This document shows, piece after piece, positions 15,800 through 28,300 of a stretch of 64,000 bases of DNA; the first letter of the stretch is position 1; the number at the start of each line of letters is the position of its first letter. This DNA comes from Campylorhamphus procurvoides. Its lineage: Eukaryota > Chordata > Aves > Passeriformes > Dendrocolaptidae. The position numbers and the translations under genes were made by a program. The stretch lies in the NCBI GenBank assembly GCA_013396655.1, contig WBMV01005958.1, positions 1,019,840 through 1,083,839 on the forward strand, read 5' to 3'. The notes under the pieces were generated by a model. That model did not search any database. It was not told the DNA's origin and saw nothing but the letters and a program-made list of their open reading frames with translations.

Positions 15800-16252
15800 T
15801 GTGCTGGTTTTGGCTGGGATGTTTTATTTCGGTACAGGGCTATGTTTTGCATTTGTGCTGGGAACAGTGTTGATAAACCAGGGGTGTTTTTGTTATTGCT
15901 GAGCAGCGCTCACAATGTTAAGGCCCTTTCTGCTTCTCACCCCACCAGTGAGCAGGCTGGGGGTGCACAAGGTGTTGGGAGGGGACACAGCTGGGACAGC
16001 TGACCCCAAATGACCACAGGGATATTCCATGCCATATGGCACCATGCCCCATATATAAAGCCCAGCTTTCCTGGAGATGGTTGAATGCATGGCCTGCTCG
16101 TGGGAGGTGGTGAATCAATTCCTTGTTTTGCTTTGCTTTATTTACTAAACTGTATTTATCTTCATCCATGAGTTTTCTCACTTTTACCCTGACAATTCTC
16201 TCCCCCATCCCACCACAGGGAATGAGCGAGTGGCTGGTATTAAACCGTGACA
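15800..16252 (+). mobile_element. Solo LTR of an endogenous retrovirus (passerine type)
   Basis: The element starts TGTGCTGGTTTTGGCTGGGA and ends TAAACCGTGACA, so it has TG...CA ends. It carries a TATA box (TATATAAAG) at 16052-16060 and then a pyrimidine-rich U5-like part (CTCTCCCCCATCCCACCA). I recognise this LTR type from memory as common in songbird genomes; I give no family name. No internal viral genes are adjacent, so it is a solo LTR. No clear target-site duplication remains. It sits about 225 bp past the MAL poly(A) signal. Confidence 0.75.
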
Positions 16253-19200
16253 AAGAATTAATTTCAGTGGGATTTAGATCCAAAAAGGGATGTTTTCACA
16301 TATAAGAGGTTCCTAATAAGCAGTGCTACCAAATTATCCCTTCCAGTTTGTGGAGCATTTTGAGCCTGAGGTTCCTGAACAAGGACTGGAGAACAAAAAG
16401 GGAATAAAAGTTGACTTAGAGGCAACTCTATTGCTTCAGATCTGGGGGAACTTTTGACCTGTGACTACAGGTTTGGGTTGAAGCTTTTTAATTGCAATGT
16501 AAAGAAAACATTTGGTTGTGGATTTGGTTTTTTTTTCTTGCTGAAAACCAGCCTGACTTGTTTTGCCCGTTACTGTGACAACAGGAAGCTCATTGCAACA
16601 GCGGCAGAAAAAGAAACCCTTTTTCAGAGTAGGGAGGGAACTCACAGCCACTTTGGACAATGGCACACACTTCTGAAGTTAAACATCCACCTTTTGAAAC
16701 TGGTTTCAACCTCGCATCATCACTGGGTGTGTGAGGGGGTGTTGGTGCCCAGGTTTGCCCTGGTTCTATCAGTGCCCCTGAATTTAATGTTGAAACACAG
16801 ATGATTCAATCTTTCTGCTTGGGTCTGTTTACAAAGGCAGACATTTGCAGTCGTACCCTGGGATCAGGTATCTCTGTTTTCCTTCTGCACCCAGGTGGGC
16901 CAGCCCCTCAGCACCAAGCAGTGCTGCCTGTCCCCTCACATCCATATCCCTTGTGACCATCACATTTACAGCCTATATCTTGGCAGGGTTCCCATCTCTG
17001 CTTGTCATTCTTTGCTTCTCCCTTCCCTGCCACACACCAGTTCACACCAGTCTGCACTAGTTCACCTGCTGCTCCACCGCTTCCTTCTGTCCCCACCCAG
17101 TTTGCTGAGAGACCTCCCTCACAGCATTAGCCTAACCTTGCTGGAAACCAGCCCTGGGAAAGGACAGCCCTGTGCAGCTGGCAGGGAGTGTTCATCAGCC
17201 GAGTGCTCCTCAGGGGCAGTTGTGGAGGGATCACAGGGAGGGAGGCTCTGTGACCTCAGTGTGACCTGGGCCATGTTTTATCCTGGGGAGGGCCGGGCAT
17301 ATAGAAGGGCCACCACCACAGGGTCAAGAATGAGCTGCTACAAAGAGGTACTGAAAACTCACAACCCTCCTGGTGTGACCCCAACTTCAATGCCTTCATG
17401 CAGCTAGAAGGCTTGTAGGGTGAATGAGTGTCCCTGTTTGGCACAGGGCTGCTGTGCCCCAGCACAGGACAGTGAAACAGTGAGGTGTGGCTTTGTTGCA
17501 TCAGGCTGCTGAGTTGCACCTGTCAGATACCAGAGGAATGGCAGAAATATAAATGTTCCCTGCATGGTGGAAAGAAGAGAAAAAAGAAAAATGAAAAAAA
17601 AAAAAAATTGTCCATTGCCCATCCTGCCCAGCTTTCCTATCATCTCAACGGGGCCATGAAGATTAACATGCCCTGGAAGCTGGGCCGCACAAGGTAGCTC
17701 TTTGAAAAATGGAACACCTCAATGCTTCTGGAAGGGAAAGATGCTGCCTGGGGCACAGAGAACCTTCCAGGACCTACAGACCACCTACCACACGTGCACC
17801 ACATCTCTTGGCCACAGAGCCCCGAGGACAGCCTTGGCATGAGAATTTGCTGTTGCTCCACTGGAAACATTGGGCATGATGCACACTGCAGGTTAGCAAG
17901 CCTTTTCCCTTGGAGATACTTCCATGGGGTCAAATGCATGTTGGCATGGCTCCCCAGGATGTGAGATGGCTGGCCCTGTGGAATGCTGCCTGCACACAGC
18001 TGGCCCTTGCAGTTTGTTGACCCCAGGCACTGGCATTCCTTGCTTGCCCCAATATATGGCGCTGCTCCATCCTATGCTCTGCGTTTGCTTATGCACTGCC
18101 AGATCCCCCCAGACTGGTACCTCATCTTCAAAAACATCCTCCCCATCCCTGGGATTCTGTTGCACGTGTAGCTAGATGGAGCAGCCCATTTAAAAAGCCA
18201 CAAATCAGCCTTTTTTTCCAGAGCATTTACAAGTCCCATTTACACTGCTAAAACAGTGGGCCTATTGTGAGCTCGCAGCCACCACCAGGTTTCAGCTGGT
18301 CCTGGAACTGGAGTTTCCCCTCTCTACTTTTCTCCAACTTCCTCAGCATGACAAAGAGGTCTTGCAGGCATCTAGAGAGCAGGCAATTACATGCTAGTTA
18401 AAACAATCTATCCACTTGAAGGCAAGCAAAACCCTGGTTCCTGTTAAAAACAAATTACAGACATATTCATTAACTATGCCCAGATTGCAATCTTGGTTGC
18501 TCTTGCTTAACTGAGTGGCTCGACCGCAATGTTAACTGCTTCCCAAATATTTGTACATTGGATACCTGGCCTCCAGCAATGCAATGAGGTAGAAGAACTT
18601 CCATCTTCCCCTGAATTGCAGGAGAGGAATCTGATTTTCCTGAAAGCAAAGAAACTTAATAGAAACTTATGACCAGCTCCATAGAAAACACAGGGAACCA
18701 GCTTTATCTATGAGCAATGAGCGATCTGTACGCTGGGTAAAACATCTATACAAGCATCTATATTAATATGAACAAACTTATGAAAATAGTAAACCCACAG
18801 AAGATTACTTCTACGTAGGGAACATTGTGATTCATTGCCAGCTCAGTTTGCCTCTCCCTCTCCTGACTCAGTTATGGTTCATTTCCCACCTCTGGTCTTT
18901 GCACGGAGATCCTGGCCCTCCTGCTCCCTGGTCTCCCTTATGCCAACAGGATCAAGCATTATTCCTGACTATAGGAAGTGCTCAAATATGAATTATTGTC
19001 CTGTGTATTTGAGAAAAACTCTAAACCTTCTTCAGAGAGCAGAGACAAGGCAGTGGATTTCTGAAGACCCTCATGGGATCAGATACAACTAGTGTGCAGA
19101 CCTTGAGGAAAAAGGGAGATTTGGGATTCCTACATTACCATAAATTCTGAAAAGGAAAATGGCATTCATCCTACCATTTCCTTATCTTACAGCTCACATT

Positions 19201-20815
19201 TACTAGCCCACCAGGTGACCTGCAAGTCTTGTGTGGATTCTCTTGGAGGCACCAGCTATAAATCAGTCAGACATCTCCAAGTGCTTTGGCTGCTGAAGAA
19301 AAGACCCACTGGGAACAACGTATTGCTTTCCCTGCATAAGTAGCAAGAACAGAAATTACTGAGCAACCAAGAAGGGTTCAAGGAAGATGTCTGCCAACCT
19401 CTATACACAAAAGACATGCTGGAACCCTTGTGCCAAATGACAGCCCATGTGCCTCACAAGCTGTGAAAATGGGTGTTGAGGTCTCAGTTTGGATTGCACA
19501 AGGAAGTATTCAGGCCCAGTTTGGCTGGGGAGAGCTGGGCCTTACAACTTGCACTGCATTAGGTGCTGCTATCTAAGGACCTGTCCTACAGCTTGTCTTT
19601 CTTCTCCCCTTCCCAAGATGACACAAGAACCTGCCCAATGCTGCCACCTCATCTCACTAGGCAGATGGGGCAGTGCTGGAGACATTGACATCACCTACAT
19701 CCCCAGTTTTTGTGCAGCAGTGGCATTGTATGAACTCCTGTGGCACTTTCAGCATCCTTAGGCCAGAATACAGGGGGCTCCTCCACATGTGTTGGGTGAA
19801 GGAATGTAGGAACAGAGGGCAAGGAAGCAGCAGGGTATCTCCAAACCTGCATGTAATCACCTGCTACTGACACACAACTGATTTCTGATCCTGAGAAGAC
19901 ATCAAATGCTGGCATGATCCATCTCTCACTGCAGGGAAGCAAATGACAAAGAGCTCATCCAGTCAGTCACTTTAGGCTCACTGTTCAACCTGAGGTTGCT
20001 TTGGCTCAGCAGCAGAGTCAACTCACTCCAGCTCCCTGTTTCTGCGAGGACAGAGACAAACTGAAGGTCATCTAAATGCAGCAATATTCGATTTCTTTAG
20101 GCTGGTTTTTTAATTTTTGATTTGGCTCAACAGTAAGATGCAAGCTGAATGTGAGCATGCATTCTCAAACAGTAGTTTGATAGGCTGCTTACAAGAAAGT
20201 TTGCACTTGGCAATCCTACTGGACGTGTATTTAGATTGAGCTGACATAAAGCAGGCATAAAGCCTTCAGCCAACTGCTCAGCAGGCACAGCCTTTGAAAT
20301 AGAATTTTCATTACAAGAATGAGGTAAAACTCAACTAAATTCACTCTGCCTGTTTGTATATACACAATTGCTGTCTTTAGAAACCTACACTGAAATCAAT
20401 GTAAAATATTGCTTCTAAATGTCTTTAACATCAGAACTTCAGATGTAAATTCCCAGGTTGGTCTTGAAGGATTTTTAAGGTATTTTCTCCTGTGCTAACA
20501 AAAGGGGTGGTACAAGCATCTTTTGGTATACAGGGAAATGCCATGACAAGCACTCACAGACTGGAAGGCACAGAATTTAATCCCTAACTTGTTTTATAGC
20601 TTGGATTGCTTCAATACTTTATGAGAAGACATTGTTTGGGCTTGTACTGTTTCTTTTGAGATGCCCAAGACAAAAACATGGAGTTGTCAGGTAGAGCATT
20701 GTGTCCTATAACAGGGATGCAGAGTCTATTTATCTTATGGTGTGACTTGAGTGATGGAAAATCAAGTATTAACAGATGGAGACCTGAAGGGATTGTCCAG
20801 CAAGCTTGGGCAACA
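16253..20815. other. Intergenic sequence between MAL and MRPS5
   Basis: No exon, RNA gene or repeat family was recognised. Short open frames such as 16895-17407 have no recognisable protein features. An A-rich run lies at about 17579-17608. Confidence 0.45.
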
Positions 20816-20819
20816 GATA

Positions 20820-21200
20820 TTGAGAGGGGTTCCTCCCTTCAATAAGACAGGAGCCTGCCACGAGAAGATACCCTGAGAATTAGGACTGTTTTCAGTTATC
20901 TGTGTGGATTAGCCCCGTCTCCCCTTGTGAGATATGGAAGGACCTTTCAAGATGTGGCAGGATATCTAGAAACCTTTTGTTCCTCCCTCTCCAGGTGGTC
21001 CTGATGTGGAGAAATGCTTACCCTCTGATGAAATATAGTCACTGAATTTTCTAAGCCCTAGTTAACATTACTTGTCCCCCTTATTAACATGTCCTACTTC
21101 CTCATTAACATACCCTGCTTCTCAGTTCTATATATAGTAGCATGAGTGTTCAATAAATGTCTGTTTCTACCCTCAAACTATGAATGTCTAGATTAATGAC
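20820..21200 (+). mobile_element. Probable solo LTR
   Basis: The stretch has retroviral LTR architecture: three tandem ATTAACAT-type motifs at about 21062-21115, a TATA box (TATATATAG) at 21129-21137, and AATAAA at 21152-21157 followed by a T-rich tract. The outer ends are not certain and I did not find a target duplication. It could also be another repeat with promoter-like ends. Confidence 0.45.
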
Positions 21201-21814
21201 CAACCAACAGGATCCCCTCCAGCCAGTGAGCTAATCTAACACTTAGTAATTACCTGTGTGTTGCAGTTGGAGGTCTGCTGTGTGAAGGAGTTTATTCCAT
21301 CTCTAGTCAGAGGCTGGTCTGTATCATGGACTTCTTCCTTCTTTAATCCCCTGACAGCTGCAGCACTTTCTGAGTTCTGGGTAGGGTCCAAGACTCTACT
21401 GTGCTCAGTACCAAATTGGCAGAAAATGAAGGACACGTTGCAGAGAATACCAAAAGAAAGGCTGGATTGCAGTCTTGGACTGGACTTCCAAAGCCAGTCA
21501 AAATATCACAATATTCCAGAGGAGAGTGGGGTGGTGGCTGTTCTTAGATATTTGGGCTCTGCTTCCTTTGAATTCCATTTGAATGAATAGTGTTTGCACA
21601 ACTACAGCTGTTGCCCACCATCACCCTGTCTCCCTTCCCTGCCACCAGAAGGCATGCAACTTCTAGTTTCTGATTTCCCAGTTCCCCTACCAAAATGAGT
21701 GAGCTCAGGGAGTGAGACAAGAGGGTGCACACATTAATTCCCACTACTGGTGCGTCCTTCAAGATCTCCCAAACATTAACATTTTGCAAAACACAAAGAC
21801 CCCAACAAATCCGC

Positions 21815-22170
21815 ACCAAACCCACTCTGATGATTCTTTATTGCTTTCACAACCTTGTATTTTCAAAAGTTTCCCATGAGCTTGTGAAAGAAACATGGGA
21901 GCTCTTGATTAAAAATTGCCTTCTGGAATCAAGTAAATACATGCTTGAAGACAAAGACTGTTTCCACCTGAACATCCCCAGTTGAACAGTGATCAGAAAA
22001 GTTGTGGGAAAGCAAACAGTGTTACTGAATGGTAGAATGGCAGCAGCAATATGAATGGCATGAGAGGTACTGCTGCCCTCCTATGAAACATAAGCCAAGA
22101 CACCGTGTCCATTTGAGCTGGGCTTTCCCAGCTGCATCTCCGAGCTGAAGAGACAGAGGGACTGAAGCTT
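21815..22170 (-). other. MRPS5: MRPS5 3' UTR
   Basis: Non-coding sequence between the MRPS5 stop codon and the cleavage site implied by the signal at 21837-21842. The lower end is approximate. Confidence 0.65.
21837..21842 (-). terminator. MRPS5 poly(A) signal
   Basis: TTTATT on the plus strand is AATAAA on the minus strand. It lies about 330 bases after the MRPS5 stop codon and is followed on the minus strand by a strong GT-rich element (GTGGGTTTGGTG, then TTGTTGGGG). Confidence 0.75.
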
Positions 22171-22395
22171 TTAACATGCTGCCCGTCTGACATTTGCCCA
22201 GGGAGATTTCTTCATCCCCTGAGCTTCTTTCACCTCACTCCACTCCAGCTTTGTGTCTGGGACCTCATCTTCGGGCTCAGGATCCTCACGGACAGCCCCC
22301 TCAGGCAGCGCCACGACGATGGGCAGAGGGCCCTGCTCCTCACGGAACTCCACTACATAGAGACCCTTCTGGTTTGCCAACTGCTGGTGAGTCTC
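22171..22395 (-). CDS. MRPS5: MRPS5 last exon
   Basis: It encodes 74 residues beginning [20 protein letters not shown], with the MRPS5-specific [15 protein letters not shown] segment and the end [15 protein letters not shown]. The stop TAA is at 22171-22173 on the minus strand. The acceptor is CTAACCTCAG. Confidence 0.95.
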   Translation of the reverse strand, partial: ETHQQLANQKGLYVVEFREEQGPLPIVVALPEGAVREDPEPEDEVPDTKLEWSEVKEAQGMKKSPWANVRRAAC

Positions 22396-25300
22396 CTGAG
22401 GTTAGGAGAGAGGAAAGAGAACCAAAACAATGATGCACAATGAAGGTTTACTCTAGGTCAAACTCTACCTGGTATATAGGGTAGGGGAAAAAAAAGATAA
22501 CTTACTAATAAACAGTTTAAAATTGTAAATTAAATTACTTGTCAGGCTCACCTTCACGGGCAAAACTTCAGATAGCTAGACTGCAGATATACTAACTAGC
22601 ACTACAATGGCATCCTAGAGGAACTTGCTTGTGGAAAGGATCTGGCCAGAAAATATCCTGCTAATAAGCATGCAGGTTGGCAGGTTAGTAAAGTGCTGGA
22701 ATGTTCTCATGTCTTTATATGCATATAAATTTTGCTTTGACAACAGCAAAGTGCTTATTACTGCCCTCACAGGTAATATTAGCTAATATAATGAAAAGAA
22801 TTTAACATTATTTTCAACTACACCTCCTCCTCATATGCAAGGTGTTTGTTAACACTCAGATTTTACAAAATAAATGTGTATGGGTAATAGGGCTTTTTTC
22901 CCATTCAGGGTGGTCAAGAAAATATATCAAGTGCATATCTCAAATAATCTATACAGTAGGCCCTTCTTCTATTCTTCTCTTCATTCTGTGGAAGACTTCT
23001 CAGAGACAATGCACTGAAAATACAGGCCAGACTTGCTCAAGTCTGATTAACCTTAGATATTGCTCAGCTATGAGATCTGTAACTATCCCATTAGGCAAAG
23101 AGGATCATAACCCCCTCACCTTCTGAGGCTAAACTGATAAAGCTGGCTAGGACAGGGTGGCAGATTTGACAACTAGAGCTTAGCAGGGCTATATTTGGAA
23201 TGCAGCTACATTTTGGCAGCTACCAAAACTACGAACAAATGAGATAACCAGGAATTTCCAAAGGACTGACTCATTCTAAGGCTGGTGTTCAGAGAAGTTC
23301 AGATGAAATGCTGCATGTTGGACCTTCTCCATCAACTACAGGCAGCTGGCTCAGACAGAGATATCTCCATTATGAGCACTTAGAGGAAATGACACCACCT
23401 CCCTGACTTATTTCAGAGGTCTTCATTATACCAGCAATAGAAGCTGTGACATTCACTCCTTGGACAATGAAAACTTAGAAACAAACAGCAGCAACCACAG
23501 CTGGTCCACAACTTCCTCTGCCCATGATTTTTCAAATGTCACCAAAAACACAACAAATGAAAGCCCAGAAATTCAGATGTCCCTTGAAGGCACTTGGCTG
23601 TGGAACAGGCAGTTACATACATCTGTTTCTGAGTAGAAAATTTCATAAAACTACTGAGGAATTATACCCTTGCTGATTTTGTTTGCTTTTTGGAAGATCA
23701 TTTTAAACCTAGAATATAGACTGTCTGACCACAAACTATTACAATAGCCATCCCCTCCTGTTCCCTGACAGATAGAATGGATAGAACCACTGAGAGTGCA
23801 CCTACCTGTTCGGTCAAGCCTTTAAAGAAAGCTCTGGTAATATTAATCAGGTTTTTGGATCCAGTAACCTTGGCATACATGTCTTTAATGCCAATTAGTT
23901 TGCACATGGTGATAATAGCTCGGTGGCAACGAAGGCCATACCCTGGGGAAAAAGACATGTAAATTAGCATTATGTGATTATCTATAAGCATACAACTTAC
24001 TAAGAAGGGAGAATAGAACACTAAGACCTCTGCTCTGTTATTTTTGTTACCTAGCACATCAGAACACATTATATGTTAAAAATGGCAAAACCATTCTGGG
24101 AAGACCATTCTTGCCAGTCTTTGCAGACACGCCAACACAAAGATCATTGGGGTTTTTTACACCAAATATAGCTTACTTAACATATTGCAAAACCAGATCA
24201 AAATGTCACCACCTATAAACTCAAAACTTAAAAACTATTAAAAATGGTGCTCGAAGAATTATTTAATGCCAGGGGCTTGGGTAGAATTCCTTAGAAGTAC
24301 CAATGGCAGCTTTAGAACAGTATTTCACAAACATAGCCCCCCACCCTGTGAACATTGAGCAAACAAAAGGCAATTCCTTTCTGCTACTCAGCAGAAAAAT
24401 GGCACTCTAATACTTCCCACAACTACCACTACAAAATTAGCAGAGAAGCAAGACAACAAGTTTACGTAGAAGAGTATTTAAAAAGAAGCCACTACAAAGG
24501 GAGAGGATCTAAATGTAACTGGATCCTGACCAAGACTGTTCTAAAAAGCAATACCTACATAAAATTCAAACCCAATTCCTTTGCAATTTCCAGTGAGCAA
24601 CCACTGAACTACAGCTTCAGTAACTTCTAATGATGGTAAATCTGAGTTTTAAGTCCTGGTTCACATAACATGATGGAGGAATTTAAATTGCTTTGGGCTT
24701 CCTTTCAGAAGGACCCTGCAGTAGAAGCCATGTCAGTATCTCTCATTCCCAGGGAGACTGCTGCTGGATGAGAGGCCTACAGTGCCTTCCTAAAGCCTGA
24801 GATTGTACTCAAGATCTCTGTCAGACACAGAGCTGGCAGAGAACTTGAGGAAGGAAGGAGAAGGGAAGGCCAAGTCAGTCTGTGGGCAGTAATGCTGCAA
24901 CAGAAAAGTCTGGTCTAAAACCAGAGCTGCTGGGAAAGAGGGTGAATGCCCACTGATGCTGGTGCTTCTTGTTGCTCACAGCCTTTTGGTAGCCAAATGA
25001 AACCAACCACATTTTTATTTTATTTGTTGCTTGTTGAGCAAAGCTTTGAGCAAGGAAAGTGGGACTAAAGCTGCCTGCACATCGAGGAAGGCACCACTGC
25101 ACCCATTTATACCAAACTCACACTTTGCAGTTGATCTCCAAAATGTACTTTCCTCCTGACTCAACAACAGCAATCCACCAACTTCATAGTCTTTGCAAAA
25201 TACAACAGCCACTAGCCAGCAGCCACAAAAGGGTGATACTTTTCCCTTTCAGCTCACCAAAACTAACAGAATACTATGTACTGTCAAGATAGTAAGACAG

Positions 25301-28300
25301 CACAGATTGTCAAGGGACTTGATAAAATTACTTCCCTTTTCCTGGCTCAGCAACTGGCATGAATTACACTTCGTTATATTCATGGCACAAAGTGAAAGAG
25401 AGACAAACATATTTCAAAATCCACAAACACAACAGAGGTTTGCATCTCATCTACACCCATCTCCATGATAGAGATGAAGATTATATGAACTCCAATGTAT
25501 AGTTGTAGTACACTGTCATTAACTGCAAATGGTTTCCTTACACTTCCCAGATTTTAATGGACGAGTTATTTTTTTGAGGAGCCTAATTTTGCTCTCTTGT
25601 TCCCCAGAGCCATTGCTGTACATGGCCTAGCACTAGTAATCTTTAAAAATTGATTTGTTTTAGTTCTAATGGATCTTACTTAAAAGGTGAAAAGCTCTGC
25701 AGGATGGTCTTGCTGCTGAGTAAAGGAGGCAAAAAAAATCTATTCCAGTGTTGAATGTTTTATTGTGTCACTATGGCCCTTTTTCTTTGAACCTATAATC
25801 AGAAAAGAAATTATAACCATCCAAAGCTATTTGTTCTGCCATTTCAGACAATACTGTTTCCTGTGCTACAAAGCAAGTCAAGCTTTAGACACAATTACAC
25901 GTGAATTACCTCTGAAAGGCTGTGAAGACTTTTATTTTCACTGACTGAAAGCATTTAATTTCTGGCATTTTTATTGCTGCTTTTCTCCCATCTTATCTCC
26001 ATTAAGTTTCTGCAGATTATTAATACATGAAACTCAGAAGCCAGCAGACTAATCCATTAGTCTCCGAACAAAATTTATCCCAAACACAAACGCAAAGGAT
26101 TCCAGCTGTGGAGAAAAAGTTGGGCTCAGCCATGTTTAACCTGCTGAACTGCAGTTTAATTCAATGAGCCCAGTACAAAAGATACAGGGGTCACTCAGAT
26201 ATAACAGTTTTCCTCACACTAAAAACAATACAAAGGGAAGAAAAAGAAGTATTTAAAATGTATCCTTCTATAAACTAACAGAGACTGTTAGAGGCAATCT
26301 ACAACAGATTTTCTGAGTAATAACTAAGGAGAGTTTGGAAAAGAGGACATCCACTTCAAATCCACAGTAAGGAACTACTCTGAATGAAGTTCGCATTCAC
26401 ATATTCACATCACAATATTTGTCAATTTGGATTTTCACTTGCCTAATCCTGCCTGTATGATGGGGGAGCACAACTTCCTGGTCCAGGTATTGGACAAACC
26501 ACCCAGAGGTGAGGCATTACTGGACCTGGTGCTCACCAGTGTGGATGAGCTGATTCCAGGAATTCTGGTGGGGACAGCCTGGGCTGTAGTGACCATGCAT
26601 TGGTGGAGTGAGTGACCTCAAGGAGCGTGGGCCTGGTGTGGAGCAAAGTGAGGACCCTGCACTTTGGAAGAGTGATCTTCCAGATGTTTAAGGAGTTGAT
26701 GAATGAGATCTCCTAGGAACCTGTCCTTAGGGACAAAGGAGCCAACCAGAACTGGCAACAATTTAAGGCCACTTTTCTTAGAGTGCAAGAGCATTCCATC
26801 CCAGTGTACACAAAATCAGGTAAGGCAGGGTGGAAAATGGCACAGATGAGGAAAGATCTGCTTCTGAAACTGAGGAGTAAGAAGGAAATGCATGGCCAGT
26901 GGAAGCAGAGACAGGTGACCTGGGGAGACTACAGAGGCTAGGAAAGCCAAGGCACAGATGGAATAGGACTTGGCAAGGGATGTGAAGAATAACATGAAGG
27001 GATTCTGTAAGTACACAGGTTAGAAGAGAAAGGCTCAGGAAAGTGTATCCCTTGTGATAAACGAGATGGGAGAGCTGAAGACAAAGGATATAGAGAAGGT
27101 TGAGGTACTCAATGAGGTACTTTGTCTCAGCCTTCCCTTCCATGAGAGCACCAGTGGTACTGCCAGGAACAAGATGGGGAGTATCAAAAGTGACTACAGA
27201 GCTCTGGGGGTGACAGTCAGGGTGTGGGGGCCCAGGCAGAGTTCTCCTCAACTGTGCCAAGGAAGGGAAAGTATCTAAGGATGAGGGCAATGATAACGCA
27301 AGTCAACAATAGTTGTGGAGCTGGTGCCGGCAACAGGGGTCTGTTTCCTATTACAATTGGACCTTGCTGAGGATCAGGGTGTGCTTGGGAGATATGGGAC
27401 CTATCTTGCTGGGATGGATGATCCCAGCTGAGAGCTTCTGGGTAAGTTTATAGTGAAAAAGCAGGCCAATATGGGTGACATTATAGGCCTTGTCAGATTG
27501 CTAAAGGATACCTGATCAGGAAGAACAAGTGGGTGAGGCCTTCTACAGGCACAGGGGCATCATGTTCACAGGCCCTGATTTTCATGGGGGACTTCAACCA
27601 CCCAAACAGATGCTGGGGAAACAATATAGAAGGGCATATGAAATCCAGGAAATACCTAGCATGCATTGATGACAACTTCTTCCTTCCTACAACTGCAAGG
27701 ACAGTCAGCCTCACCTAGATACATCTTCATAAATGATCTCAGTGGTGGGGCACAGTGTAACCTTGGCAAGTTTGCTAATTACACAATACTGGGAGTAGTG
27801 GAGATACACCAGAAGGTCTTGTGCTGCCACCCAGAGGGACTTCAACAGGCTGGAGAAATGGGGTGAGTGCAAAGCCCTGCACCCGGGGAGGAACCACATG
27901 CACCAACACATCTTGGGGGCTGAACATCTGGAAAGCAATGTGGCAGAAAAGGGTCTGGGGGATCCTGGTGGCCACCAAGTTGACCATGAGCCAGCAACGT
28001 GTCCTCGCACCAAAAAAGGCCAACAGTATCCTGGGGTGTGTTAGGACTGTTGCCAGTGGGCTAGGGAGGTGATGCTTCCTCTCTGCTCAACAAAAGTGAG
28101 ACACACCTGGAGCACTCTGTCCAGTTCTGGGCTCCCCACTGCAAGACAGATGTTGACATATTGGATAGAGTCAAGCGCTAGGAAGATGATTAGGGGACTA
28201 GAGCATTTGTTGTATCCGGAAAGGCTGAGAGTACCATGGAGGACTGAAAGTATTTTTAATTGCAACTACTTCCAATGGACTGTCAGCTGTCAGGGTATGT

